From contig LJUI01000186.1 in NCBI GenBank assembly GCA_001303705.1, forward strand, positions 1 through 5,322: a stretch of 5,322 bases of DNA. The letters are read 5' to 3'. This document shows, one piece after another, positions 1 through 5,322 of the stretch. Within the stretch, counting starts at the first letter, position 1; the number at the start of each line of letters is the position of its first letter. The notes beneath the pieces were generated by a model, which did not search any database, was not told the DNA's origin, and was given only the letters and a program-made list of their open reading frames with translations. The translations under genes and the position numbers were made by a program. Source of the stretch: a candidate division TA06 bacterium SM23_40. Lineage in GTDB: Bacteria > LJUI01 > SM1-40.

Positions 1-702
1 CGCAGTCTGCTTCATGTTGCGCAGCGCCTGTTCACCGATGAGGCTGCGCGTCTCTTCAGTGAGCGGCGCCGCCAGCACCACGAAGTCGGCACACTTCAGT
101 AGGTCATCGAGTCGCTCTGTCGGCCAGATCTCCACACCCGGAAACGAATTGCGCGACGGGTGCCTCCTCACCGCAACGATCCGCATATGAAAGGCCGCGG
201 CGATACGGGCAATCTCCTGGCCGATCTGGCCGAAGCCGACGATACCGATCGTCTGGCCGGAGAGCTCTCGGGTGGCGCCATGGGTGCGCCAGATCGCCTC
301 CCGCCCCCACTCACCCTTCACCTGGAACCGAAAGCAATCCCACAGCCTCCGCACGAAACAGAGCATGACGCCGAATACGTGCTCGGCGATCGGCACGGCG
401 TGAACGCCGCGAGAGTTCGTGACGAGGATGTCGGTCGCCAGGAGTTCGGGGGAGAGCATTCTGCCCACGCCGGCAGCCGGCGAATGTATCCAGCGCAGGC
501 GGTTCGCGCGCTCGAGGAGTTCGGGCCTCATGCGCCAGGTCATCAGAACATCGGCGTCAGCCAGCTCTGCCTCGATGCCCTCATCGTTCTTCACAGAGAC
601 AAATCGGACATCGGGAAAGGCCGCCTTAAGGATCCCGAGGTGCTCATCCGGGTAATTCCAGAGTTCGAACTGATGATAGACCGCGATCACGACCTTCTGC
701 AA
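1..702 (-). CDS. D-isomer-specific 2-hydroxyacid dehydrogenase, C-terminal part beyond the window
   Basis: NAD(P)-dependent cytoplasmic oxidoreductase of the family that interconverts 2-oxo acids and D-2-hydroxy acids (phosphoglycerate dehydrogenase / glyoxylate reductase type). 234 codons are visible, about three quarters of a usual 310-340 residue protein. Seen: an N-terminal substrate-domain strand (KVVIAVY, residues 3-9), the NSRGVHAVPIAEHVFGVML segment (96-114) that typically precedes the nucleotide-binding domain, the Rossmann motif GFGQIG (156-161) after a predicted strand TIGIV, and VVLAAPLTEETRSLIG (208-223), a family signature. The catalytic Arg, Glu and His should lie past the left edge. 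The frame opens just after an in-frame TGA at 714-712, so the start must be TTG at 702 (or GTG at 690, which would clip the first strand). It is the third gene of the nfo-peptidase unit. The substrate cannot be deduced; the family assignment is firm. Confidence 0.93.
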   Translation of the reverse strand, partial: MQKVVIAVYHQFELWNYPDEHLGILKAAFPDVRFVSVKNDEGIEAELADADVLMTWRMRPELLERANRLRWIHSPAAGVGRMLSPELLATDILVTNSRGVHAVPIAEHVFGVMLCFVRRLWDCFRFQVKGEWGREAIWRTHGATRELSGQTIGIVGFGQIGQEIARIAAAFHMRIVAVRRHPSRNSFPGVEIWPTERLDDLLKCADFVVLAAPLTEETRSLIGEQALRNMKQTA

Positions 703-707
703 CGCCG

Positions 708-713
708 CACCTC
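708..713 (-). promoter_or_regulatory. Shine-Dalgarno site that decides a TTG start
   Basis: GAGGTG overlaps the stop codon of the upstream peptidase gene and ends 5 bases before TTG at 702. This spacing supports TTG rather than GTG at 690 as the start of the dehydrogenase, and suggests that ribosomes ending the peptidase can restart here. Confidence 0.65.
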
Positions 714-2727
714 ACTCCCCTGCGTCACCGTCCTCAACTGGCTGACGGAGATCGACGAGCCCGAGCCCTCCGAGCAGCTCGGCGTAGGTGGCGACGAATT
801 CCGGGTAGCGCGAACCGGTCTCCATCTCTATGAGATCGACGATCTCGGACAGCCGACGCCGTCCATCAGCCCAGTACAAGAGCAGCGATCTGAGTGTCCC
901 GACCTTGCCCTTGTGCTGCGAGCGAAGCCGCTGCCACGTCCGGCGCTCCTCTCCCGAGAGATCCCCGAAATGGTCCGCCACATCGACCGGCCCCGGCGTC
1001 TTCCGCTCGATGATCCAGTCGTGCTCCGCGGGGATAGAGCATTCGCTCTCCTCCTCCTCCGGCTCGTCGGGCGGCAGGCCTGCGAGTATATGTCTCGTCC
1101 TTCTCCGTTCCACGACCGAGAATGCGTTTATCTCCTCGGCGTAGTCATCGATAGAGATATCTTCCAGGCGCCGCAGTGTCTCGAGGGCAGCTCTGCCACG
1201 CTCGTTGAGATAGTCCACCTTGCGCTCCACGAGCGAGGCGAGGGTCACGCTGCATCGGCCGGAGGCGAAGGCCCGGGAGACGAACTCTTGCAGCAGGGCA
1301 ACGAGACGGCGCTTGTGGCGCGCGACGTACTCGAGTGCCAGCCATCGCACCTCCTCCTCTCCGGCGTGGGCCAGGAAGAAGGCATAGGTACTGCCGAGCA
1401 TTCCCACGCGCTTGAGCACGTCGGCGTCGACCTTGTCGATCGTATCCTGGTCTGTATGATAGTAACGATCCGGCCACTGGATGATCATCGGACTGGGAAT
1501 GCCCACGAGAGGATCGGAGAGTATCGCGTGGTCGCTGCCTCCGGAGAATCCCGTTGAGGTCTCGCGATAGAGCGGCAGCTCCGGCTGGCCGGAGAAGGAT
1601 GGCGCCCTGTCCAGGCGGTCCCGTATGAATTCGAGCAGGTCGGGAGCGTAGCTGGCTGAGACATCGGGTGGACGCTCAATGATGAAGGTGCTTCCGCACT
1701 TTGACTGATCCTGTCCCACCATATCGAGGTTGACCCCGACCACCATACGGGAGATACGATCCGGATACGTAGCCAGGTACGCGCACGTCCCCCGGATCTC
1801 GGGAACGAGGAGAAGACGGATCGAGCGCAACGGATTCGCCAGCACACCCTGACGCACCAGCTCATTGAGCGTGAGCAGCGTTTCCAGGGCGACTGCTGCC
1901 CCTGATGCATTGTCATTCGCCGACGGCTGGGGATGGCAGAGATGGGAGATGATGACGATCTCATCCTCGGTCTGGCCGGGGATCAGCCCGGATACGACCT
2001 CCATCTGCCCATCTCGGAATCGCGTATCGACCGACGCTCTCACGCGAGGTGGGCTCTCGCCGAGCTGTCGCCGCTCTCTGACGATATCGCGCAGCCACAT
2101 GCCGTCTGCCGGCGAGATGACGAACCCGAAGCACCTGCTCTTTCCGGGCCGCCACCAGAACGACATGTACTGCCGGGCGTGCGGGAGATCGAACCTTCCC
2201 CTGACAGGGGGCGTCTCCCGCATCCCGTCGTAGATGATCCCGATCGCTCCGCGCTCCTCAACCGCCAGGTGGCGGACGATATCGAGCTGCCCCCTGGTGA
2301 CAACAATCTTCCCGCTCACATCGAGGTCACGATAGTCATCCTCGTCTTCACCGTCCTCCAGAACGACGACATCAGCCTCCGCCTCGATAGGGGCACTGTG
2401 CTGGATGAGCGAGATCTTGTTCTTGCTGAAGTCCGCGAGGGGCCGCGCCGCGTCACGGGGGGAGATCAGATCGAGCGTCGCTCCGCTCACCTCCCACTCG
2501 GGGAACAGAGGAAGCGACCAGTAGGAGATATCTTCGGATGCGGCAAACGAAAAGATCTCGGCCTCGATGTCGGCCGCCTTGAGTCGATCGAGGCAGTAGT
2601 GTGCCGCGGCACGGAAGCCGGGGCTGGCCTGTATACGATGGTGCTGCACAAGTTCCGCGACGTGCTCCAGAGCGCGTGCCCCTGAAAACCGCTCTCTGAG
2701 GATGTCCATCAACGGTACGATCATCAT
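712..2727 (-). CDS. DUF4910/M28-type zinc aminopeptidase with PA-like insert and C-terminal winged-helix-like domain
   Basis: Probable cytoplasmic metallo-aminopeptidase of 671 residues; no signal peptide or membrane segment is seen. Order of parts: N-terminal helical region (about 1-55); PA-like insert around 120-230, with SGKIVVTRG (138-146) and the AVEERGAIGIIYDG stretch (155-168); M28-like catalytic core about 240-455; helical linker 455-550; acidic stretch DEPEEEESE (554-562); and a C-terminal winged-helix-like segment (about 605-661). By analogy with M28 peptidases the zinc ligands are H262 in SHLCHPQPSANDNASG, D272, E310 in PEIRGT, D335 in NLDMVG and H424 in YYHTDQDT; GGSDH (396-400) also fits. 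The SHLCHP..ANDNASG form points to DUF4910 rather than classical M28. The start ATG overlaps the nfo stop (ATGA), with GGGGGGAG upstream; a second ATG follows directly. The natural substrate is unknown. Family assignment is strong; the domain edges and the winged-helix reading are estimates. Confidence 0.92.
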   Translation of the reverse strand: MMIVPLMDILRERFSGARALEHVAELVQHHRIQASPGFRAAAHYCLDRLKAADIEAEIFSFAASEDISYWSLPLFPEWEVSGATLDLISPRDAARPLADFSKNKISLIQHSAPIEAEADVVVLEDGEDEDDYRDLDVSGKIVVTRGQLDIVRHLAVEERGAIGIIYDGMRETPPVRGRFDLPHARQYMSFWWRPGKSRCFGFVISPADGMWLRDIVRERRQLGESPPRVRASVDTRFRDGQMEVVSGLIPGQTEDEIVIISHLCHPQPSANDNASGAAVALETLLTLNELVRQGVLANPLRSIRLLLVPEIRGTCAYLATYPDRISRMVVGVNLDMVGQDQSKCGSTFIIERPPDVSASYAPDLLEFIRDRLDRAPSFSGQPELPLYRETSTGFSGGSDHAILSDPLVGIPSPMIIQWPDRYYHTDQDTIDKVDADVLKRVGMLGSTYAFFLAHAGEEEVRWLALEYVARHKRRLVALLQEFVSRAFASGRCSVTLASLVERKVDYLNERGRAALETLRRLEDISIDDYAEEINAFSVVERRRTRHILAGLPPDEPEEEESECSIPAEHDWIIERKTPGPVDVADHFGDLSGEERRTWQRLRSQHKGKVGTLRSLLLYWADGRRRLSEIVDLIEMETGSRYPEFVATYAELLGGLGLVDLRQPVEDGDAGE

Positions 2728-3599
2728 CGCTCGTTCTCCCCCCTTCCGGCAAGTTCCCTGGCGACGCGCATGTTTCTCCGGTCATCTCCACGCCGGCGCA
2801 GAGGAGTCTCCATGATGCCTGGAAGATGAGAACACCCGGGATGGTGCATGATCCGACGGAATCCTGCCCGTCCTATCCTGCCGGTGCCGATGTGCCAGTG
2901 CCGATCGACCCGCGAACCGAGCCGTGCTTTCGAATCGTTGAGATGAATGAGCTGTAACGATGCCAGTCCTATGTGATCATCGAGTTCGACAAGGGTTGAT
3001 TCGAGGCCCTCCTGCGTCGAGAGATCGTAGCCGCGGGCGAAAGCATGCGCAGTATCGAGACAGACGCCGACACGGGCCCTATCTGTTACCCGATCCATTA
3101 TCCTCGCCAGCTCGCGAAAGGTGGAACCGACTTCACGTCCCTGCCCGGCGGTGTTCTCCAGCAACACATAGACTCCCCTCCCCGCGCCGTCCATCCCCTC
3201 ATCAAGCGCTGCCGCGACGCGCGCGAGCGCGGCATCCAGCCGCCCAGCGGCATCCAGCCGCCCATTCCCCCGGTGTCCCACGTGGCACACGACCGCCATC
3301 GCGCCGAGCGCGCCGGCCCGCGCCAGATCGCTCCGCAGCGCGTCGATCGAGAGGCGCCGCAGTCTCCCGCGCCGCGCCGCCAGGTTGGGGAGATATGGCA
3401 AGTGGACGACTACCGTCTCGATGCCCACAGCCAGGCATCGGTCCCGAAACTGCCTCACCTCCTGCTCATCGAGATCGCCGTACCGCCATGCCCGGGGGTT
3501 GCGCGTGAATATCTGCATCGCCTCACACCCGAGCGCATGGGCCCGTTCGACGGCCCTGCTCATGCCTCCCGCGATCGAAACATGGAATCCAAGCCGCAT
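2724..3599 (-). CDS. nfo: Endonuclease IV (AP endonuclease, deoxyribonuclease IV)
   Basis: Base-excision-repair enzyme that cuts DNA 5' of abasic sites and removes 3'-blocking groups, using a trinuclear zinc centre in a TIM barrel. 291 residues, against 285 in E. coli. All nine zinc ligands are present: H66, H106, E148 (LLENTAGQG), D182 and H185 (CLDTAHAF), H219 (LIHLNDS), D232 and H234 (DRHWHIGTG) and E264 (METP). Every ligand-to-ligand spacing equals that of E. coli Nfo (H69, H109, E145, D179, H182, H216, D229, H231, E261, from memory) except H106-E148, which is six residues longer and contains a tandem GRLDAA duplication (113-124). The start ATG opens the typical MRLGFHVSIAGG N-terminus; an in-frame TGA lies upstream with no alternative ATG, GTG or TTG between. 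No clear Shine-Dalgarno precedes it. First gene of the leftward unit, behind a near-consensus promoter. Confidence 0.97.
   Translation of the reverse strand: MRLGFHVSIAGGMSRAVERAHALGCEAMQIFTRNPRAWRYGDLDEQEVRQFRDRCLAVGIETVVVHLPYLPNLAARRGRLRRLSIDALRSDLARAGALGAMAVVCHVGHRGNGRLDAAGRLDAALARVAAALDEGMDGAGRGVYVLLENTAGQGREVGSTFRELARIMDRVTDRARVGVCLDTAHAFARGYDLSTQEGLESTLVELDDHIGLASLQLIHLNDSKARLGSRVDRHWHIGTGRIGRAGFRRIMHHPGCSHLPGIMETPLRRRGDDRRNMRVARELAGRGENER
2736..2743 (-). promoter_or_regulatory. Shine-Dalgarno site of the peptidase gene, inside nfo
   Basis: GGGGGGAG lies within the last codons of nfo and ends 8 bases before the ATG at 2727. With the ATGA stop/start overlap it points to translational coupling of the peptidase to nfo. 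Confidence 0.6.
3229..3264 (-). repeat. Exact 18-bp tandem duplication inside nfo
   Basis: Two perfect adjacent copies of an 18-bp unit (3229-3246 and 3247-3264; plus strand GCGGCATCCAGCCGCCCA) encode the hexapeptide GRLDAA twice at Nfo residues 113-124. The flanking bases differ, so the duplication is exactly 18 bp and keeps the frame. It falls in the helical stretch after zinc ligand H106. Confidence 0.95.
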
Positions 3600-3653
3600 G
3601 GAGCATCGAATGTGGCAGCTTCGTGTCCGAGGTATTGCCGCCCACCCTCAATG

Positions 3654-3698
3654 AGGATACAATATCTGCTATCTTCCAGGATACGTCATCTGCTATCT
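3654..3698. repeat. Direct repeat with 24-bp period in the nfo leader
   Basis: Two 21-bp copies, 3654-3674 and 3678-3698, read on the plus strand as AGGATAC, three variable bases (AAT or GTC), then ATCTGCTATCT. The 18 fixed positions are identical. The trailing bases (TCC and CCC) nearly extend the period to 24. Copy 3678-3698 begins only about 10 bp downstream of the -10 box of the leftward promoter, so both copies would be in the start of the nfo transcript. Either a binding site for a regulator on DNA or an element in the leader RNA is possible; the sequence does not tell which. Confidence 0.85.
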
Positions 3699-3707
3699 CC
3701 CGCCCAT

Positions 3708-3736
3708 ATTATAGAAATCCTTCCCCCTATCGGCAA
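3708..3736 (-). promoter_or_regulatory. Sigma-70-type promoter of the nfo unit
   Basis: On the minus strand TTGCCG (3736-3731) and a perfect TATAAT (3713-3708) are separated by exactly 17 bp. Transcription would start near 3701, giving a leader of about 100 nt before the nfo ATG. It is the strongest promoter match in the window and drives nfo, the peptidase and the dehydrogenase if they form one operon. Confidence 0.75.
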
Positions 3737-3737
3737 G

Positions 3738-3761
3738 TGGAAAAATCTCCGCTGGGAAAAT
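3738..3761. repeat. Short direct repeat between the divergent -35 boxes
   Basis: TGGAAAAAT (3738-3746) and TGGGAAAAT (3753-3761) match at 8 of 9 positions with a 15-bp offset. They fill most of the 27 bp between the -35 box of the leftward promoter and that of the rightward one. They could be A-tract UP-element-like DNA or paired sites for a shared regulator; such short repeats can also arise by chance. Confidence 0.45.
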
Positions 3762-3763
3762 GC

Positions 3764-3793
3764 TTGACGTACGCGCGGTTTCCGGGATATCTA
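3764..3793 (+). promoter_or_regulatory. Candidate promoter of the flavin reductase-protease unit
   Basis: TTGACG at 3764-3769 is a good -35 box. The -10 is weaker: ATATCT (3787-3792, 17-bp spacer) or TATCTA (3788-3793, 18-bp spacer). The transcript would begin near 3800 with a leader of about 55 nt. A weak -10 may mean that an activator helps. Confidence 0.5.
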
Positions 3794-3812
3794 CGAGAGA
3801 GGGAATCCCGGA
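3781..3812. repeat. 7-bp inverted repeat over the rightward -10 region
   Basis: TCCGGGA (3781-3787) and TCCCGGA (3806-3812) are perfect reverse complements, with centres 25 bp apart. The left arm adjoins the candidate -10 box and the right arm lies near the expected transcription start, a position suitable for a repressor. The arms are short, so chance is not excluded. Confidence 0.4.
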
Positions 3813-3841
3813 GCCGTGCCCGATCGATCGCGGAGAGGACG

Positions 3842-3848
3842 AAAGGAG
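3842..3848 (+). promoter_or_regulatory. Shine-Dalgarno site of the flavin reductase gene
   Basis: AAAGGAG ends 6 bases before ATG at 3855. This decides in favour of that ATG over the in-frame GTG at 3816, which would add 13 residues (mostly Arg, Ser and Lys) upstream of the conserved domain and has no comparable ribosome site. Confidence 0.8.
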
Positions 3849-3854
3849 CGTTGT

Positions 3855-4445
3855 ATGAAGGATGTTCATACTGAAGACGCCGGTCAGTTCTACTATCATG
3901 TTCCGTGGCCAGTAGCGGTGATCGCGGTGCGCTGGGAGGGCAAGGACAATGCCATGGCAGCTGCCTGGCATGCGCCGATCTCGTTCGATCCACCGCTGTA
4001 CGGAGTCTCGATCTCGCCCAAGCGCCACACCTATGACCTTATCGACAAGGCACGCGAATTCACCGCCAACTTCCTCCCTCTCGGAGCCGCAGAAGCGATC
4101 GCCGCAGTCGGGGGAAGCACCGGGCGAGAACTCGACAAATTCGCTGAATTCGACCTGGGACGTGACCACCCCCTGGTAGTCGGCTCACCGATCCTTTCCG
4201 CGGCGTACGCGGCGTACGAGTGCGTTCTGCACGATGCCCGGACGTACGGAGACCACCGCTGGTTCGTCGGTCGGATCGTCGCTGTCCACTACACGTCGCG
4301 CCTTCAGGCGCCCGACGGGACGACGGACCCGCAGGCTGCAGAGCCGAGCCTCTATCTGGGAGCTGAGATGTACGCCACCGTGGCAGGCATGACTAAGCGG
4401 CATCTCGATCGAAAGGTCTATGGCGCGCGGAGGAAGACCGGGTGA
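3855..4445 (+). CDS. Flavin reductase family protein (FMN-binding split barrel, RutF/flavoredoxin-like)
   Basis: 196-residue cytoplasmic protein of the flavin-reductase-like split-barrel family, whose members bind FMN and either reduce flavin with NAD(P)H for a partner oxygenase or carry electrons themselves. Seen: the opening strand HVPWPVAVIAVRWEGKDN (15-32); the flavin-site region AWHAPISFDPPLYGVSISPKRHTYDLI (37-63); EFTANFL (68-74), where family members often carry similar F.vN segments; and the late motif GDHRWFVGRI (132-141), close to the usual GDH..FVG. Length is normal for the family. A 9-bp tandem duplication gives AAYAAY at 116-121. First gene of the rightward unit, 35 bp ahead of the M50 protease. 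No oxygenase partner is visible, so a free reductase role is not supported over an electron-carrier role. Family firm, exact substrate unknown. Confidence 0.9.
   Translation: MKDVHTEDAGQFYYHVPWPVAVIAVRWEGKDNAMAAAWHAPISFDPPLYGVSISPKRHTYDLIDKAREFTANFLPLGAAEAIAAVGGSTGRELDKFAEFDLGRDHPLVVGSPILSAAYAAYECVLHDARTYGDHRWFVGRIVAVHYTSRLQAPDGTTDPQAAEPSLYLGAEMYATVAGMTKRHLDRKVYGARRKTG
4200..4217 (+). repeat. 9-bp tandem duplication in the flavin reductase gene
   Basis: GCGGCGTAC occurs twice in a row in frame (4200-4208, 4209-4217), giving Ala-Ala-Tyr twice at residues 116-121. It could be a recent slippage event or simply a helix built of similar residues. Confidence 0.7.
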
Positions 4446-4470
4446 GCACGAAGGTCAACGCGGCGTGAGT

Positions 4471-4477
4471 GAGAGGA
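4471..4477 (+). promoter_or_regulatory. Shine-Dalgarno site of the M50 protease gene
   Basis: GAGAGGA lies in the 35-bp gap after the flavin reductase stop and ends 3 bases before ATG at 4481. The spacing is short but acceptable. No terminator-like hairpin or promoter is seen in this gap, which supports co-transcription with the flavin reductase. Confidence 0.55.
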
Positions 4478-4480
4478 AAC

Positions 4481-5322
4481 ATGGACGATAGCGAGACCGG
4501 ATTCGAGGAACTCTCCCTCCAGAGCATCGTCGCCGATGTCATCGACATCGAGGCGACAGAAGTCGATCCGATGTGGGTACGCGTGCGCGGGCGTCTCCGC
4601 CTGCCGGCCGAAGCGGCCATGCATCACCTGACCACACAGCTCGGGCCCCACGGCATGCTCCCCCACCTGAGGAGCGAGGAGACGAGGGTGGTCCTGCTCA
4701 TCGCTCCGGCCCGGGCTCCGGGGCGGTCGAGGCGTCTTGTAAACCTCATATTCTTCCTCCTCACGGTGGCCACGACCTTGATCGCGGGAGCGGGCGCGGC
4801 CGGGGTCAACCCGTTTGCGGATCGCTGGGGATTTCTCGCCGGTATACCATTCTCCGCCGCCCTGCTCACCATCCTGGGAGCACACGAATTCGGACACTAC
4901 CTCACCTGTCGCCGCCACCGGGTCGTGGCGACACTGCCCTATTTCATCCCCTCGCCGTTCCCCCTGCTCGGCACCTTCGGCGCGGTGATCCGGATAAAAT
5001 CGCCGATCCCCAGCCGGAGGGCCCTGCTGGAGATCGGCCTCGCGGGTCCCGTCGCCGGGCTGGTCTTCGCCGTGCCGGCCACATTCGTCGGCCTCAGGCT
5101 CTCCCAGCCCCTCGAGATCGGCGCGATCGGCGAGGGCGCCATCACGTTCGGCAACTCGCTCCTTTTCTCGTTCATGTCACACCTGGCTCTGGGAGGAATC
5201 GGTGAGGGGTACGATATCATCCTCCACCCCGTGGCGCTCGCCGGCTGGGTCGGACTCTATGTGACGGCCCTCAATCTCCTCCCCGGCGGCCAGCTCGATG
5301 GCGGCCATATCGCTTACGCGCT
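4481..5322 (+). CDS. Site-2-protease-type M50 membrane metalloprotease, C-terminus beyond the window
   Basis: Intramembrane zinc protease of the S2P family; relatives cut membrane-bound regulators or handle membrane protein quality control. 280 codons are visible. Residues 1-80 form a soluble N-terminal region with no membrane segment, with a V.VRGRL strand (33-39) and VVLLIAP (70-76). Probable membrane spans lie at about 86-106, 117-142, 181-206, 222-240 and 248-268. The zinc motif HEFGH is at 135-139 within the second span, and the third ligand D273 sits in NLLPGGQLDGGH (265-276), equivalent to the NPDG-type motif. The segment GTFGAVIRIKSPIPSRRALLEIGLAGPVAG (164-193) is highly typical of the soluble-domain-first S2P subgroup that includes plant EGY-type proteases. 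All catalytic residues are present; the last span or spans are cut by the right edge. ATG at 4481 is chosen because of the GAGAGGA just upstream. The substrate is unknown. Confidence 0.93.
   Translation, partial: MDDSETGFEELSLQSIVADVIDIEATEVDPMWVRVRGRLRLPAEAAMHHLTTQLGPHGMLPHLRSEETRVVLLIAPARAPGRSRRLVNLIFFLLTVATTLIAGAGAAGVNPFADRWGFLAGIPFSAALLTILGAHEFGHYLTCRRHRVVATLPYFIPSPFPLLGTFGAVIRIKSPIPSRRALLEIGLAGPVAGLVFAVPATFVGLRLSQPLEIGAIGEGAITFGNSLLFSFMSHLALGGIGEGYDIILHPVALAGWVGLYVTALNLLPGGQLDGGHIAYA

Noticed and set aside
160-1557. Plus-strand open frame of 465 codons
   Set aside because: It runs antisense to the peptidase and the dehydrogenase, both with clear family motifs. Long antisense frames are common in GC-rich coding DNA, and its translation shows no recognisable motif.
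1933-2685. Plus-strand open frame of 250 codons
   Set aside because: Antisense to the PA-like and N-terminal parts of the peptidase; no domain or convincing start site.
3045-3767. Plus-strand open frame of 240 codons crossing the nfo start and its promoter
   Set aside because: Antisense to nfo, whose nine zinc ligands are intact; the frame also runs across the promoter and leader repeat. No motif seen.
3816-3854. GTG at 3816 as an upstream start of the flavin reductase
   Set aside because: It would add 13 mostly basic residues outside the family domain. AAAGGAG is placed correctly for ATG at 3855 instead.
4418-4918. Minus-strand open frame of 166 codons
   Set aside because: Antisense to the start of the M50 gene, with charged low-complexity translation and no motif.
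4573-5205. Plus-strand open frame of 210 codons
   Set aside because: Out-of-frame reading of the M50 protease gene; low-complexity Arg/Pro/His-rich translation, while the HEFGH frame is clearly the real one.
1-5322. A new defence, mobile or CRISPR system
   Set aside because: No transposase, integrase, toxin-antitoxin pair, spaced repeat array, tRNA or attachment-like site was seen; all five genes belong to known housekeeping or metabolic families.

Overview
The window looks bacterial, GC-rich and gene-dense. The case for a bacterium is a very good sigma-70-type promoter (TTGCCG, 17 bp, TATAAT), clear Shine-Dalgarno sites before most genes, and tightly packed operons with an ATGA overlap. AGG, AGA, CGA and ATA codons are used freely beside GC-rich codons, which is unlike typical high-GC Proteobacteria or Actinobacteria. 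The lineage cannot be named from this window; an uncultured phylum is possible but is only a guess.

Layout: a 255-bp AT-richer intergenic region (3600-3854) separates two divergent transcription units. Leftward, the order is nfo (endonuclease IV, 3599-2724), a DUF4910/M28-type zinc aminopeptidase with a C-terminal winged-helix-like domain (2727-712), then a D-2-hydroxyacid dehydrogenase (702-1, cut by the window edge). nfo and the peptidase overlap by 4 bp (ATGA). The dehydrogenase starts 9 bp after the peptidase stop, on a TTG codon whose Shine-Dalgarno overlaps that stop. Rightward, a flavin-reductase/FMN-binding split-barrel protein (3855-4445) is followed after 35 bp by a site-2-protease-type M50 membrane metalloprotease (4481 onward, cut by the right edge).

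The leftward unit joins a DNA-repair enzyme to a soluble peptidase and a metabolic oxidoreductase; the rightward unit joins a flavoprotein to an intramembrane protease. Neither is a textbook pathway, and I see no defence system, mobile element, CRISPR array, tRNA or rRNA. The most distinctive details are small. An exact 18-bp tandem duplication in nfo adds six residues, which matches the only place where its zinc-ligand spacing differs from E. coli Nfo. A 24-bp-period direct repeat lies just downstream of the nfo promoter. A second direct repeat (TGGRAAAAT, 15 bp apart) lies between the two back-to-back -35 boxes. The genes themselves belong to known families.
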